Notes: a model not told the origin generated them from the sequence alone. Positions 17,586 to 28,593 are shown, numbered from the stretch's first letter. The stretch is 64,000 bases of DNA from Micromonospora sp. C28SCA-DRY-2 (GCF_030519475.1 NZ_JAUMKD010000001.1:310001-374000); one strand, 5' to 3'. Program-made: numbers and translations.

Positions 17586-18371
17586 GTGAGCACCGTGGTC
17601 GGCGACCCTCCTCCCACCGGGACGCACCGCTGGTCGGCCGGTGGGTTCACGCTGGAACTCACCGGCGGCAGCGTCGTCGGCAACCGCTACCGGGCGAACT
17701 ACGACGTGTTGCACGTCGACCCGGCGTTGCCGTTCGCGGCGGTGGCCGACGGGATGGGCGACGGCGAGGGCAGCCGGCGGGCCGGCGCCGCGGCGATGGG
17801 CACGCTGGTCGAGCAGGTCCGGGCCGGGTGGCCGGCGACCGGCCCCGGCCCGTTGCGCGCCGCGGCGGCCGGGGCGCAGGCAGCCGTACGCGCCGCCGGC
17901 GCGGGCCGTCCCGAGCTGACCGGCTGTACACTCACCGCCCTGCTCGTGGAGCCGGACGGCGGCCAGGGCTGGCTGGCCCAACTGGGCGACTCGCGCGCCT
18001 ACCGACTCCGCGGCGGCCTGCTGGAACTGCTCACCGTGGACCACACGGTGGCCTGGCTCGGCGTCGTGCACGGCTGGTACCCGGCCGACTCCCCCGCCGC
18101 CGCCCGGGCCCGCTACCAGCTCACCCGGTACGCCGGCCACCCGGACGGACCCGAGGCGGACCTGCTCGCCGTCACGCTGCGCCCCGGCGACACCCTGCTG
18201 CTCTGCACCGACGGGGTCAGCGACCAGGTCGACTACCACCGGCTGCGGGACCTTCTGTCGACCCGCCAACCGGCCGACGCCGTCCGCGCGCTGCTGGACG
18301 CCACGCTGGCCGCCGGCGGCGACGACAACGCCACCGCCGCCGTCCTCCGCGTCCACGCCCCGACGCGCTGA
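17586..18371 (+). CDS. PP2C-family Ser/Thr protein phosphatase
   Basis: 261 aa from GTG 17586. PP2C metal-binding motifs are present in order: FAAVADGMGDGEGS, TGCTLTALLV, LAQLGDSRAYRLRGG, LLLCTDGVSDQV and GDDNATAAVL. It should be a soluble Mn/Mg-dependent phosphatase opposing Ser/Thr kinases. No kinase is adjacent. It is transcribed away from the HTH/Clp-N pair across the twin operators, so it may belong to the same control circuit. Confidence 0.9.
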   Translation: MSTVVGDPPPTGTHRWSAGGFTLELTGGSVVGNRYRANYDVLHVDPALPFAAVADGMGDGEGSRRAGAAAMGTLVEQVRAGWPATGPGPLRAAAAGAQAAVRAAGAGRPELTGCTLTALLVEPDGGQGWLAQLGDSRAYRLRGGLLELLTVDHTVAWLGVVHGWYPADSPAAARARYQLTRYAGHPDGPEADLLAVTLRPGDTLLLCTDGVSDQVDYHRLRDLLSTRQPADAVRALLDATLAAGGDDNATAAVLRVHAPTR

Positions 18372-18490
18372 CGGCACCGACCCGATCGACATGTCTGCCC
18401 ACCCCTGCCAGGCGGGTGTAGCGGCGCCCTCACCCCCACCGGCGTGTGCCGGGCAAGGGCTACCGCGCCCGGAACCGGACGCGGAAACGC

Positions 18491-18524
18491 CGCTGGCCGG
18501 CACCCGTTCCGGTGCCGGCCAGCG
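18491..18524. terminator. Strong hairpin between convergent genes
   Basis: Perfect 14-bp stem (CGCTGGCCGGCACC with its complement) and a 6-nt loop, 22 bp past the stop of the transglycosylase-like gene on the minus strand and downstream of PP2C on the plus strand. Confidence 0.75.
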
Positions 18525-18546
18525 GTCGGTCCTTCATGTTCGGTTG

Positions 18547-19134
18547 TCAGTTGTTCCAGTGCTCGGTGACGAGGTCGGCGGCCTGCTGTTCCCACTGGGC
18601 GTAGTGGTCGGGGTAGGCCGACACCTGCACCGTCTGCGCGGCGACGGTCAGGGGCATGTCCTGCCAGCCGTCGACCTGCTTGAGGCCCTTGAGGAACGCC
18701 ATGGTGGAGTACTCGGGGTCGGTGATCTGCTCGACCGTGCCCCAACCCGAGCTCGGGCGCTGCTGGAACAGGCCCTGCGAGTCGTGGTCGTTGCGCTCAC
18801 CCAGGTGGCCCAGGTTCTCCAGCTTCGACTCCTGCAGCGCGGTGGCGATGGCCACCACGGCGGCCCGCTCGTCCATGCCGGACTTCTTCGTCGCCGCGAT
18901 GATCGCCTTCACATTCGCGGTCTGCTCATCGTTCAGCTCGATGCGCGACTGCTCGCCCTGCACACCATGCGGGATCAGCTTGCCCATGTCCGGCTTGTCG
19001 GCCTGCACGGTCACGGCGACCGGCTTGACCGCCTCAACCGGAGCAGCGTCGGCGGTGGCGGGGCCGGCGACGACGCCACCGGCGAACGCCAGACCAGCAA
19101 TACCCAGAACGCTCTTACGCATGATCGTGTTCAT
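18547..19134 (-). CDS. Secreted lytic-transglycosylase-like protein
   Basis: 195 aa. A signal peptide ([21 protein letters not shown], cleavage near ADA-AP) precedes a helical domain with AIATALQESKLENL, whose Glu is placed like the catalytic Glu of lysozyme-fold transglycosylases, and DHDSQGLFQQRPSSGWGT, the usual second motif. It probably cleaves peptidoglycan outside the cell. GGAG precedes the GTGATG start region; ATG 19134 is chosen. The promoter region is unusually long and repeated: the nearest promoter-like motif is 187 nt upstream and three more follow it. Confidence 0.85.
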   Translation of the reverse strand: MNTIMRKSVLGIAGLAFAGGVVAGPATADAAPVEAVKPVAVTVQADKPDMGKLIPHGVQGEQSRIELNDEQTANVKAIIAATKKSGMDERAAVVAIATALQESKLENLGHLGERNDHDSQGLFQQRPSSGWGTVEQITDPEYSTMAFLKGLKQVDGWQDMPLTVAAQTVQVSAYPDHYAQWEQQAADLVTEHWNN

Positions 19135-19320
19135 CACAAAAGCTCCTTCGGGGGTCAACGCCACCAGCCCAAAAGGGGGAACGGGCACAGGGGCGCAAGC
19201 ACCACCAGGGCGCTCAAAAGACTTCGGAGGATCCGGCACACGCGGGGCGGGGGATGCCCTGGTACCGGGATGCCCGGCCAGAGCCGCGAGACGTGTCCTT
19301 CGCGGTGCCGGACTGTGTGT

Positions 19321-19618
19321 AACGACCGCCAGGCCACCATCATTCCGGGGCCCTCAACCCTCACCGGCGTGCGCCGGTGGGGACCGGTGCGGCGATCGTT
19401 CGGGGGGATGCAACGACCACCGGGCCGCCGTCATTCCGGGGCCACGATCCTCAACCGGCGGGTGCCGGCGGGACCGGTCCTGCGATCGTTCGTCAGGGGG
19501 ATGTAACGACCGGCCGCCCGCCATCATTCCGCCAGGCCCGTCTCGCCGGCCATGCCAGCGGCGAGCCCTTGCTCGATCGTTCGCGAGATATAACGCCCCC
19601 CGACCCGGGCCCGATTCC
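19321..19618 (-). promoter_or_regulatory. Array of four tandem ECF-type promoter motifs
   Basis: Read on the minus strand, GGAAT-N18-GTT occurs at 19346-19321, 19437-19412 and 19530-19505, and GGAAT-N19-GTT at 19618-19592. This is the consensus known for Streptomyces SigR and mycobacterial SigH promoters. The repeats are about 87-93 bp apart, and the three distal copies are each followed by CGAACGATCG. The unit also holds an inverted repeat around CACCGGCG. All four point toward the transglycosylase gene. Activity is inferred. Confidence 0.65.
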
Positions 19619-19755
19619 ACCACCCGGATGCCGCCGGTCACACCCACGAACCCGACAAACCCCCCAGGCGGCACGGCGGCTCATACGGCCGGCCCTCAAT
19701 CGCCGGGAAGATCGACTCCATGTCGCCGATATGGGGCCATCCCGACCCAGTTGAC

Positions 19756-19815
19756 ACCGCCACATCGGCGAAACGGCGCAGGCCGCCCGGGTCGATACCG
19801 CCACATCGGCGAAAC
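19756..19815. repeat. Short direct repeat in intergenic region
   Basis: ACCGCCACATCGGCGAAAC occurs at 19756-19774 and again at 19797-19815, 41 bp apart. A related ATGTCGCCGATATGGGG lies at about 19720. No ORF with a consistent frame covers them. Between 19619 and 19950 I see no credible gene. Confidence 0.65.
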
Positions 19816-19950
19816 AGCGCCAACCCCGCGGCACACCCGACAAGCCCCGTGCGCGGAATATCCCCGACACGGGGCGACCCCGACCACGAACCGGGACCGA
19901 GCGACCAGAACAGGCCCGCCGCGCCGACACGGGCGGCCTGGACCACGACG

Positions 19951-20411
19951 GGGGTGTGGCCCGCCGTGACCGGCGCAGGGATCAAGCCTGACCGCCCGGA
20001 GCCGGTCACGGCGGGCCACACCCCAACCGCAACCACCCACCCACCGCAAGACGAACCCCGGCCAGGAACCAAGCCTGACCGCCCGAAGCCGGTCCCGGCC
20101 GGCCACACCCCCAACCGCAACCATCCACGCACCCCAAGCCGACCCCGGCGCAGGGATCAAGCCTGACCGCCCGGAGCCGGTCACGGCGGGCCACACCCCA
20201 ACCGCAACCACCCACCCACCGCAAGACGAACCCCCACCAGCAACCAAGCCTGACCGCCCGAAGCCAGTCACGGCCGGCCACACCGCAACGTCCACGCACC
20301 CCAAGCCGACCGCGGCCCAGGGAGCAAGCCAGACCGCCGGTCACGGCGCCCACACCCGCAACCGCAACATCCACGCACCCCAAGCCGACCCCGGCCCAGG
20401 GATCAAGCCGG
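19951..20411. repeat. Minisatellite of about 87-88 bp units
   Basis: The anchor AAGCCTGACCGCCCG (with variants) recurs at 19984, 20071, 20159 and 20246, then degenerates at 20326 and 20404, so units are 87-88 bp and decay to about 80 at the right end. Copies alternate between two versions, giving a higher-order period of about 175 bp. The left end forms a 23-bp perfect inverted repeat (19952-19974 with 20001-20023). Overlapping ORFs shift frame from unit to unit, arguing against coding. Confidence 0.85.
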
Positions 20412-20505
20412 TCGCTGGAAGCAGCCCGAGGAGACCGGGCAGCCCGGAACGCCCCCGCCGGAGCCGGACCCGGAGCCGGCGATACCGCCCCGAGCCCGTA
20501 CGGTC

Positions 20506-20519
20506 GGGACTAACCTCGG
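20506..20519 (+). promoter_or_regulatory. Possible DevR half-site upstream of universal stress gene
   Basis: GGGACTAACCTCGG matches only the left half of the GGGAC-N4-G(G/T)(C/A)CC box seen at other promoters of this island. It lies about 50 bp before the ATG. Weak on its own; listed because of its position. Confidence 0.35.
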
Positions 20520-20566
20520 GTGGGAGCCAGTCGTGCCGGGCGCGACGCCTGCGGAGGTGATGCCGG

Positions 20567-21397
20567 ATGGCCGCAGCCGCCGACGCAGCGGTGCTGGTCG
20601 GTGTCGGCTCGGAGCGCAACTACCCCGCGGTCCGGCTGGCCGCGCAGGAGGCCGCCGCGCACGAGCGGCAACTGCACCTGCTGCACGCGTTCAACTGGAC
20701 CGCCGCCTTCGAGGCGCCGACGATCGCCCAGCCCCGCGTCCACGCCGAGGAACTGCTCACCGAGGCACACCGGATCGCCGCCGAGGTCGCGCCGGACCTG
20801 CCGGTGCACGAGGAGATCGTGGAGGGGCCGGCGGTGGCCGTGCTGGTCCGCCGGTCGGACGCGGCGTTCCTGGCCGTGGTGGGCGACGGCGGCATGGCGG
20901 CCTGCGCGGACTGCGTACCGGCCGAAGCGCCGGCCGTGCAGTTGGCCGCGCGGGCCGGCTGCCCCGTGCTGGTGGCCCGCCGGGAGCCGCCGCCACAGGG
21001 CCCGGTGCTGGTCGGCGTGGACGGCACCGCCAGCTCCGAGGCCGCGCTGGAGTGGGCGGTCGACTGCGCCGCCCGGCGGGAGGCGCGCCTGCTGGCGGTA
21101 CGGGTGGTCGAGCCGGACGAGACCATCGAGGACGCCACCGGCCAGCTCGAAGCGGTGGTGGCCCGGTACGCGGGCCGCCGCCCGGACCTGCCCACCGAGT
21201 GCCACGCGATCCGTGGCGACCCGGGCAACGTCCTGGTCGACCAGTCGCGCTCGGCCCAGCTGGCCGTGGTCGCGGCCCGGGGCGACGAGCCGGCGCGGGG
21301 CATGCTCGGCGCGGTGAGCCAGTCGTTGCTCTACCACTCACCGGCGCCGGTGATCGTGATCCGGGGGTTGACCGGGATCCCGACGGGTGGGGCCTAG
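20567..21397 (+). CDS. Universal stress protein, tandem UspA domains
   Basis: 276 aa with two Usp domains (about 1-140 and 143-270). The second has LVGVDGTASSEAAL and ends SQSLLYHSPAPVIVIRG, but the G-2x-G-9x-G(S/T) ATP loop is degenerate in both halves (GDGGMA; AARGDEPARGMLGAVSQS). The first domain diverges most. Tandem Usp proteins are typical members of DevR/DosR hypoxia regulons in actinobacteria. It is the first gene of an island that includes phosphoketolase, nitroreductases and the DevS/DevR pair. Confidence 0.9.
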   Translation: MAAAADAAVLVGVGSERNYPAVRLAAQEAAAHERQLHLLHAFNWTAAFEAPTIAQPRVHAEELLTEAHRIAAEVAPDLPVHEEIVEGPAVAVLVRRSDAAFLAVVGDGGMAACADCVPAEAPAVQLAARAGCPVLVARREPPPQGPVLVGVDGTASSEAALEWAVDCAARREARLLAVRVVEPDETIEDATGQLEAVVARYAGRRPDLPTECHAIRGDPGNVLVDQSRSAQLAVVAARGDEPARGMLGAVSQSLLYHSPAPVIVIRGLTGIPTGGA

Positions 21398-21411
21398 CGC
21401 CCGGCCGGCGC

Positions 21412-21425
21412 GGGACCAACGGCCC
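21412..21425. promoter_or_regulatory. DevR-like box upstream of phosphoketolase
   Basis: GGGAC-CAAC-GGCCC, an imperfect palindrome identical in layout to boxes at 28629 and 28848. It is about 98 bp before the phosphoketolase ATG. The mycobacterial DosR consensus core is GGGAC-N4-GTCCC, so this differs at one position. Function is inferred. Confidence 0.6.
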
Positions 21426-21523
21426 TGAGCCGTACCGGCACGGTCGGCGAAGCTGGGATCGGCCCGGATGGATCCGCGCTGTGAAGATGCAGGATTCCCC
21501 TACCCGCGAGAGGCTCAGGCAGT

Positions 21524-23926
21524 ATGGACACCGCTCTCGACCTGCACGGCCCCCTGACCGAAGACGAGCTGCGCCGGCTGGACGCCTACTGGCGGGCGGC
21601 GAACTACCTCACCGTCGGGCAGATCTACCTGCTGGACAATCCGCTGCTGCGCGAACCGCTGACGCCGGAGCACGTCAAGCCGCGGCTGCTGGGCCACTGG
21701 GGCACGTCGCCGGGGTTGAACCTGCTCTACGCCCACCTGAACCGGGTGATCGTCAACCGTGACCTGTCGGCCATGTTCATCACCGGGCCCGGCCACGGCG
21801 GGCCGGCGATCGTGGCGAACACCTGGCTGGAGGGCACCTGGAGCGAGAAGTACCACGGCACCGGCCGCGACGAGGCCGGCATGGCGCGGCTGTTCCGCCA
21901 GTTCTCCTTCCCCGGCGGCATCCCCAGCCACGTGGCGGCGGAGGTGCCGGGTTCGATCCACGAGGGCGGCGAGCTGGGGTACGCGCTGAGCCACGCCTAC
22001 GGCGCCGCGTTCGACCATCCGGACCTGCTGGTGGCCTGCGTGATCGGTGACGGCGAGGCGGAGACCGGCCCGCTGGCCGGCAGTTGGCTCTCCAACGTCT
22101 TCCTCAACCCGGCCCGCGACGGTGCGGTGCTGCCGATCCTGCACCTGAACGGCTACAAGATCGCCAACCCGACGGTGCTGGACCGGATCCCGGCCGACGA
22201 CCTGCTGGAGATGATGCGCGGCTTCGGCTACCAGCCGTACGTGGTGGCCGGCGACGAGCCGGCGCAGGTGCACCAGGCGCTCGCCGCGACCCTGGACCGG
22301 GCGCTGGACGAGATCGCCGCGATCCAGCGGGCGGCCCGCTCCGGTGGCGCCGTCGAGCGTCCGCGCTGGCCGATGATCATCCTGCGGACGCCGAAGGGCT
22401 GGACCGGGCCGCGCGACGTGGACGGCAAGCAGGTCGAGGGCACCTACCGTTCGCACCAGGTGCCGCTGTCCGAGGTACGCAAGAACCCGGACCACCTGGC
22501 CGAGCTGGAGCGCTGGCTACGCAGCTACCGGCCGGAGGAGCTCTTCGACGCCACCGGTGCCCCGGTCGCCGAGCTGCTCGACCTGCCGCCCGGGGGCGAC
22601 CGGCGGATGAGCGCCAACCCGGTCACCAACGGCGGGGTGGTGCTGCGCGAGCTGAACCTGCCGGACTTCCGCGACTACGCGGTGGACGTACCCCGGCCGG
22701 GTGCGACGGTCGCCGGGGCCACCGGCGCGCTGGGGCCCTGGATCCGGGACGTGATCGCGGCCAACCCGGAGACGTTCCGGCTCTTCGCCCCGGACGAGGT
22801 CGCCTCGAACCGGCTCGGTGCCGCGTTCGAGGTCACCGACCGGGTCTGGCTGGCCGGCACGGTGCCGGGCGACGACCACCTCTCCCCCGACGGCCGGGTG
22901 ATGGAGGTGCTCTCCGAGCACCTGTGCCAGGGCTGGCTGGAGGGCTACCTGCTGACCGGCCGGCACGGCCTCTTCACCAGTTACGAGGCGTTCATCCACA
23001 TCGTCGACTCGATGGTCAACCAGCACGCCAAGTGGTTGAAGGTGACCCGCGGCATCCCCTGGCGGCAGCCGGTGGCCTCGCTGAACTACCTGCTCTCCAG
23101 TCACGTGTGGCGGCAGGACCACAACGGCTTCTCGCACCAGGACCCGGGCTTCATCGACCACGTGATGAACAAGAAGGCCGAGGTGGTGCGGGTCTACCTG
23201 CCGCCGGACGGGAACACGCTGCTCTCGACCATGGACCACTGCCTGCGCAGCCGGCACTACATCAACGTGGTGGTCGCCGGCAAGCAGCCCGCCCCGAACT
23301 GGCTGTCGATGGACGAGGCGATCCAGCACGCCCGGCGGGGCATCGGCATCTGGGACTGGGCCAGCACCGACCAGGGCAGCGAACCGGACGTGGTGCTCGC
23401 CTGCGCCGGGGACGTACCGACGCTGGAGACCCTGGCCGCCGCGGACCTGCTGCACCGGCACCTGCCCGAGCTGAAGGTGCGGGTGGTCAACGTGGTGGAC
23501 CTGATGCGGCTCCAGCCGGCCTCGGAGCACCCGCACGGCCTGTCCGACAAGGAGTTCGACACGATCTTCACGCAGAACCGGCCGGTCATCTTCGCCTACC
23601 ACGGCTACCCGTGGCTGATCCACCGGCTCACCTACCGGCGCACCAACCACGACAACCTGCACGTGCGCGGCTACAAGGAGGAGGGCACCACCACCACGCC
23701 GTTCGACATGGTGATGCTCAACGACCTCGACCGGTTCCACCTGGTCATCGACGTGATCGACCGGGTGCCGGGGCTGGCCGCCCGGGCCGCGCACCTGCGC
23801 CAGGAGATGGTCGACGCCCGCCAGTCCTGCCGGGACTACACCCGCCGCTACGGCGAGGACGACCCGCGGGTGGCGGAGTGGCGCTGGATCCGCGAGACCG
23901 ATCCGGGCCTGCGGGGCGGGCAGTGA
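21524..23926 (+). CDS. xfp: Phosphoketolase (xylulose-5-P / fructose-6-P)
   Basis: 800-aa thiamine-diphosphate enzyme that cleaves xylulose 5-phosphate (often also fructose 6-phosphate) to acetyl phosphate. Family features: [13 protein letters not shown] near the N-terminus, [18 protein letters not shown], the ThDP-binding [16 protein letters not shown], and the C-terminal [11 protein letters not shown]. The length is normal. A DevR-like box lies upstream and a Usp gene follows, placing acetyl-phosphate formation (ATP without respiration) inside a probable low-oxygen regulon. The ATG at 21524 gives the usual short N-terminus. Confidence 0.96.
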   Translation: MDTALDLHGPLTEDELRRLDAYWRAANYLTVGQIYLLDNPLLREPLTPEHVKPRLLGHWGTSPGLNLLYAHLNRVIVNRDLSAMFITGPGHGGPAIVANTWLEGTWSEKYHGTGRDEAGMARLFRQFSFPGGIPSHVAAEVPGSIHEGGELGYALSHAYGAAFDHPDLLVACVIGDGEAETGPLAGSWLSNVFLNPARDGAVLPILHLNGYKIANPTVLDRIPADDLLEMMRGFGYQPYVVAGDEPAQVHQALAATLDRALDEIAAIQRAARSGGAVERPRWPMIILRTPKGWTGPRDVDGKQVEGTYRSHQVPLSEVRKNPDHLAELERWLRSYRPEELFDATGAPVAELLDLPPGGDRRMSANPVTNGGVVLRELNLPDFRDYAVDVPRPGATVAGATGALGPWIRDVIAANPETFRLFAPDEVASNRLGAAFEVTDRVWLAGTVPGDDHLSPDGRVMEVLSEHLCQGWLEGYLLTGRHGLFTSYEAFIHIVDSMVNQHAKWLKVTRGIPWRQPVASLNYLLSSHVWRQDHNGFSHQDPGFIDHVMNKKAEVVRVYLPPDGNTLLSTMDHCLRSRHYINVVVAGKQPAPNWLSMDEAIQHARRGIGIWDWASTDQGSEPDVVLACAGDVPTLETLAAADLLHRHLPELKVRVVNVVDLMRLQPASEHPHGLSDKEFDTIFTQNRPVIFAYHGYPWLIHRLTYRRTNHDNLHVRGYKEEGTTTTPFDMVMLNDLDRFHLVIDVIDRVPGLAARAAHLRQEMVDARQSCRDYTRRYGEDDPRVAEWRWIRETDPGLRGGQ

Positions 23927-23990
23927 GCGCGCCGGGCGCGGCGGTGGCCACGGGCAGCGGCCGGGCCGGCGGGACGGAGGTGCGGACCCG

Positions 23991-24857
23991 GTGAGCGGTA
24001 CGGAGATCCTGGTCGGCTACGACGGTTCCACCGAGGCCGCCAGGGCGCTGGAGTGGGCGCTGGACGAGGCCGGCCGCAGCGGCCACCCGGTCCGGCTGGC
24101 GTACGTCTACGAGTGGCTCACCGTGGCCGGCTGGCTCGGCCCCGGCGTGGCCCCCGGCGTCTGGCCGGACGAGACGGCCCGGCGGCAGGTCGAGGACCTG
24201 GTGCGCAGGGCGACGGCGGACGCCGCCACGACGAGCCCCGGGGTGACCGTGCACGGCGAGGTGTTCGACGGGCCACCCGCGCTGGTGCTGGAGGAACGGT
24301 CGGCGCGGGCCGGCCTGCTGGTGCTCGGCAGCCGCGGGCACGGCGGCTTCACCGGGCTGCTCGCCGGGTCGACGGCGGTGGCCGTCGCCGGCCACGCGCA
24401 CTGCCCGGTGGTGGTGGTCCGCGGCGAACCGGGCCGGCGCGGCGGGCACATCGCGGTCGGCGTGGACGGCTCGGAGTTCTCGCTGGTGGCGCTCGGCTTC
24501 GCGGTCGAGCAGGCGGCGGCCCGGCGGGTGCCCCTGCACGTGCTGCGGGCCGCGCACCCGCCCGCCGGCCAGCGGTCGCCGTCCGGCCCGGAGGAACGGG
24601 AGGCGGCGGCGACCGACCGGGCCGAGCTGGAGGAGGCGCTGGCCCGCTGGCGGCCGGCCTTCCCCGACGTCCAGGTGACCGTCGAGGTGGCGGCCGCCGC
24701 GCCGGCCGCCCTGCTGGTCGAGGCCAGCCGCAACGCGCAGCTGGTGGTGGTCGGCAGCCGTGGCCGCGGCGGGCTGCGCGGGATGCTGCTCGGCTCGGTC
24801 AGCCAGCAGTTGATCCAGCACGCCCACTGCCCGGTCGCGGTGGTCCGCGAACGCTGA
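23991..24857 (+). CDS. Universal stress protein, tandem UspA domains
   Basis: 288 aa with two complete Usp domains. Both have the ATP-binding loop: GSRGHGGFTGLLAGSTAVAVAGHAHCPV in two parts in the first half, and GSRGRGGLRGMLLGSVS in the second. It therefore probably binds ATP, unlike the degenerate Usp at 20567. GTG start with GGAGG ten bases upstream. It lies 64 bp after phosphoketolase on the same strand and is likely co-transcribed with it. Confidence 0.93.
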   Translation: MSGTEILVGYDGSTEAARALEWALDEAGRSGHPVRLAYVYEWLTVAGWLGPGVAPGVWPDETARRQVEDLVRRATADAATTSPGVTVHGEVFDGPPALVLEERSARAGLLVLGSRGHGGFTGLLAGSTAVAVAGHAHCPVVVVRGEPGRRGGHIAVGVDGSEFSLVALGFAVEQAAARRVPLHVLRAAHPPAGQRSPSGPEEREAAATDRAELEEALARWRPAFPDVQVTVEVAAAAPAALLVEASRNAQLVVVGSRGRGGLRGMLLGSVSQQLIQHAHCPVAVVRER

Positions 24858-24927
24858 CCGCAGTGTCCGGGTGCACCCCCACCCCCGCCGGGCGAGCAGC
24901 ACGCGGGCCGAACGACCCGGTGACGGC

Positions 24928-24941
24928 GGGACCTGGGTACC
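24928..24941. promoter_or_regulatory. DevR-like box upstream of nitroreductase
   Basis: GGGAC-CTGG-GTACC, about 97 bp before the ATG at 25039, almost the same distance as the phosphoketolase box from its ATG. Fits the island consensus GGGAC-N4-G(G/T)(C/A)CC. Confidence 0.55.
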
Positions 24942-25038
24942 GTGCGGTGGCCTGGCGGATGTCGCAGGATGGAGCGGCAACCCACCCCCGACGCCACCCG
25001 GGTGCGGCACGATGGGCAGAGACGAAAGGGTCGTGACG

Positions 25039-26046
25039 ATGAGCCAGGAGACGCCGGCGAGCGACCGGCCGCTGACCACCGCGCTCGCGGAGGCGGCCGC
25101 CATGGCCGGTCACGCCCCGTCGGTGCACAACACCCAGCCGTGGCGGTGGCGGGTGCTGCCCGACGCGCTGGAGCTGTACGCCGTCCCCGACCGCCGGCTC
25201 ACCGCGACCGACCCGGAGGGGCGGCTGCTGGCGATCAGCTGCGGCACGGCGCTGCACCACGCGCGGCTGGCGCTGGCCGCCGAGGGCTGGACGGCGATGG
25301 TGGAGCGGCTGCCCGACCCGGACGAGGTGGACCTGCTGGCCCGGCTGACCGGGTTCTCCCAGAGCGGGGCCGACCCGGACGCGATGCACATGGTCCAGTG
25401 CATGCAGGTGCGGCACACCGACCGGCGGCCGGTCAGCGACGAGCCGGTGTCCACCGCCGCGCTGGGGCAGATCACCTCGGCGGTCGCCGCCGAGGGGTGC
25501 CGCTTGCAGATCCTCGACCGGGACCAGGTGATGGAGTTGGCCGCGGCGGCCGGGCACGCCGCCACCGTCGAGGCGGAGGACCCGCTGCTGCGCGAGGAAC
25601 TGGAGTACTGGACCAGCCGGGCCGGCACCGGCACCGGGCTGCCCCCGGAGGTGCTGCCCGAGCAGGCGCCGCAGACCACTGTGCCCGGTCGCGACTTCGG
25701 CCGCGCCGGCAGCCTGCCGATCGGGCCGGGCCACGACCGGGCGGCGGTGTACGCGCTGCTCTACGGCGACGAGGACGAGCGGGACAGCTGGCTGCGCGCC
25801 GGCGAGGCGCTCTCCGCGGGGTGGCTGACCGCCACCCGGCAGGGCGTGTCGGTGACCCCGCTGAGCGGGGTGGTGGAGGTGGAGCGCACCCGGCAGGCGC
25901 TGCGCGGACTGCTGGCCGGGCTCGGCCACCCGTACATCGTGCTGCGCCTGGGGATCGCCGACCCGGCGCACGCCGGGCCGCCGCACACCCCGCGGCTCCC
26001 GGTGGAGCAGGTGGTGGACACCTCGGCGGTACGCGGCCAGCGCTGA
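25039..26046 (+). CDS. Acg-like nitroreductase-family protein
   Basis: 335 aa. The N-terminal HAPSVHNTQPWRWRV motif is the FMN-binding hallmark of the Acg (Rv2032) family, whose members are controlled by DosR in mycobacteria. FSQSGADPDAM and GLLAGLGHPYIVLRLG resemble the Acg C-terminal half. Whether it reduces nitro compounds or only stores flavin is unknown for this family. ATG 25039 is preferred over GTG 25033 because GAAAGGG lies eight bases before it. A DevR-like box is upstream, and the DevS-like kinase follows after 41 bp. Confidence 0.9.
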   Translation: MSQETPASDRPLTTALAEAAAMAGHAPSVHNTQPWRWRVLPDALELYAVPDRRLTATDPEGRLLAISCGTALHHARLALAAEGWTAMVERLPDPDEVDLLARLTGFSQSGADPDAMHMVQCMQVRHTDRRPVSDEPVSTAALGQITSAVAAEGCRLQILDRDQVMELAAAAGHAATVEAEDPLLREELEYWTSRAGTGTGLPPEVLPEQAPQTTVPGRDFGRAGSLPIGPGHDRAAVYALLYGDEDERDSWLRAGEALSAGWLTATRQGVSVTPLSGVVEVERTRQALRGLLAGLGHPYIVLRLGIADPAHAGPPHTPRLPVEQVVDTSAVRGQR

Positions 26047-26078
26047 CGCCCTCGGGCCGGCGGCCGGCCGGCCGATAG

Positions 26079-27824
<1,746 letters not shown>

Positions 27825-27871
27825 CCCTCCCCGCCCTTACCCCGGCCCCGACCTCATCGGGCGCTCCTACA

Positions 27872-27913
27872 GAGAACGAGTGGCCTCCGGGCGCGACGAG
27901 GCCACTCGTTCTC
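27872..27913. terminator. Bidirectional terminator hairpin
   Basis: Perfect 16-bp stem (GAGAACGAGTGGCCTC with its complement) around a 10-nt loop, centred between the convergent devS-like and devR-like genes. Confidence 0.85.
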
Positions 27914-27954
27914 CGGAAGTGCGCGCCGGGGTCGGCGGGCGGGTAAGGGGTGGG

Positions 27955-28593
27955 TCAGGAGGTTTTGCCGAGGAGGCGGGTGGCCAGGACGGCGGCCTGG
28001 GTGCGGCGTTCCAGGCCCAGCTTGGCCAGCACGCTGGAGACGTAGTTCTTGACAGTCTTCTCGGCCAGGAACATCTTGCCGGCGATCTCCCGGTTGGTGA
28101 GCCCTTCGGCCACGTACTCCAGGATCCGCCGCTCCTGGTCGGTGAGGTCCTTCAGCTCCCGGGGCTGCTCGACGCCGCTGCGGATCCGCTCCAGCACCCG
28201 GGTGGTGATCGCCGGGTCGAGCAGCGACTGCCCGGCCGCGACCCGGCGCACCGCGTCGACCAGGTCGGTGCCGCGGATCTGCTTGAGCACGTAGCCGGCC
28301 GCGCCGGCCATGATCGCGGCGAACAGCGCCTCGTCGTCCTCGTACGAGGTGAGGATCAGACCCTTGATCGAGGAGTCCACGGCCCGCACGTCCCGGCACA
28401 CGTCGATGCCGTTGCCGTCGGGCAGCCGGGCGTCGAGGATGGCCACGTCCGGCCGCAGCGCCGGGATCCGCCGGGCCGCCTCCTGGGCGGAGCCGGACTC
28501 GCCGACCACTTCGATGTCACCGCTGCTGGTCAGCAGGTCGGCAAGGCCACGACGGACGACCTCGTGGTCGTCGAGGAGGAACACCCGGATCAT
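27955..28593 (-). CDS. devR: DevR/DosR-like response regulator (NarL/LuxR family)
   Basis: 212 aa. The receiver domain has Asp54 (VAILDARLPDG), Thr82 (LILTSYEDDE) and Lys104 (YVLKQIRG), all at the same numbers as mycobacterial DevR. The linker leads to a LuxR HTH (LTDQERRILEYVAEGLTNREI, then AEKTVKNYVSSVLAKLGL). Phosphorylated protein would bind GGGAC-type palindromes; one such box lies 36 bp before this start, consistent with autoregulation. It is convergent with the kinase gene rather than in one operon, unlike mycobacteria. Confidence 0.94.
   Translation of the reverse strand: MIRVFLLDDHEVVRRGLADLLTSSGDIEVVGESGSAQEAARRIPALRPDVAILDARLPDGNGIDVCRDVRAVDSSIKGLILTSYEDDEALFAAIMAGAAGYVLKQIRGTDLVDAVRRVAAGQSLLDPAITTRVLERIRSGVEQPRELKDLTDQERRILEYVAEGLTNREIAGKMFLAEKTVKNYVSSVLAKLGLERRTQAAVLATRLLGKTS

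Noticed and set aside
19135..19320. Possible c-di-AMP (ydaO) riboswitch in the leader of the transglycosylase-like gene
   Set aside because: Actinobacterial cell-wall hydrolase genes often have one, but I could not match the conserved core to this leader. A covariance-model search would decide.
18391..19969. Plus-strand ORFs opposite the transglycosylase-like gene
   Set aside because: Antisense to a gene with a clear signal peptide and ribosome site, and extending into repeat DNA; no domain seen.
19321..20411. CRISPR array
   Set aside because: Repeats are 87-93 bp with no short constant repeat and unique spacers of regular length, and no cas genes are nearby.
19690..20620. Overlapping minus-strand ORFs with repeated WPAVTGFGRSGL-type peptides
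   Set aside because: They are translations of the minisatellite. The phase changes between units, several frames are open at once and no ribosome site or codon bias supports any of them.
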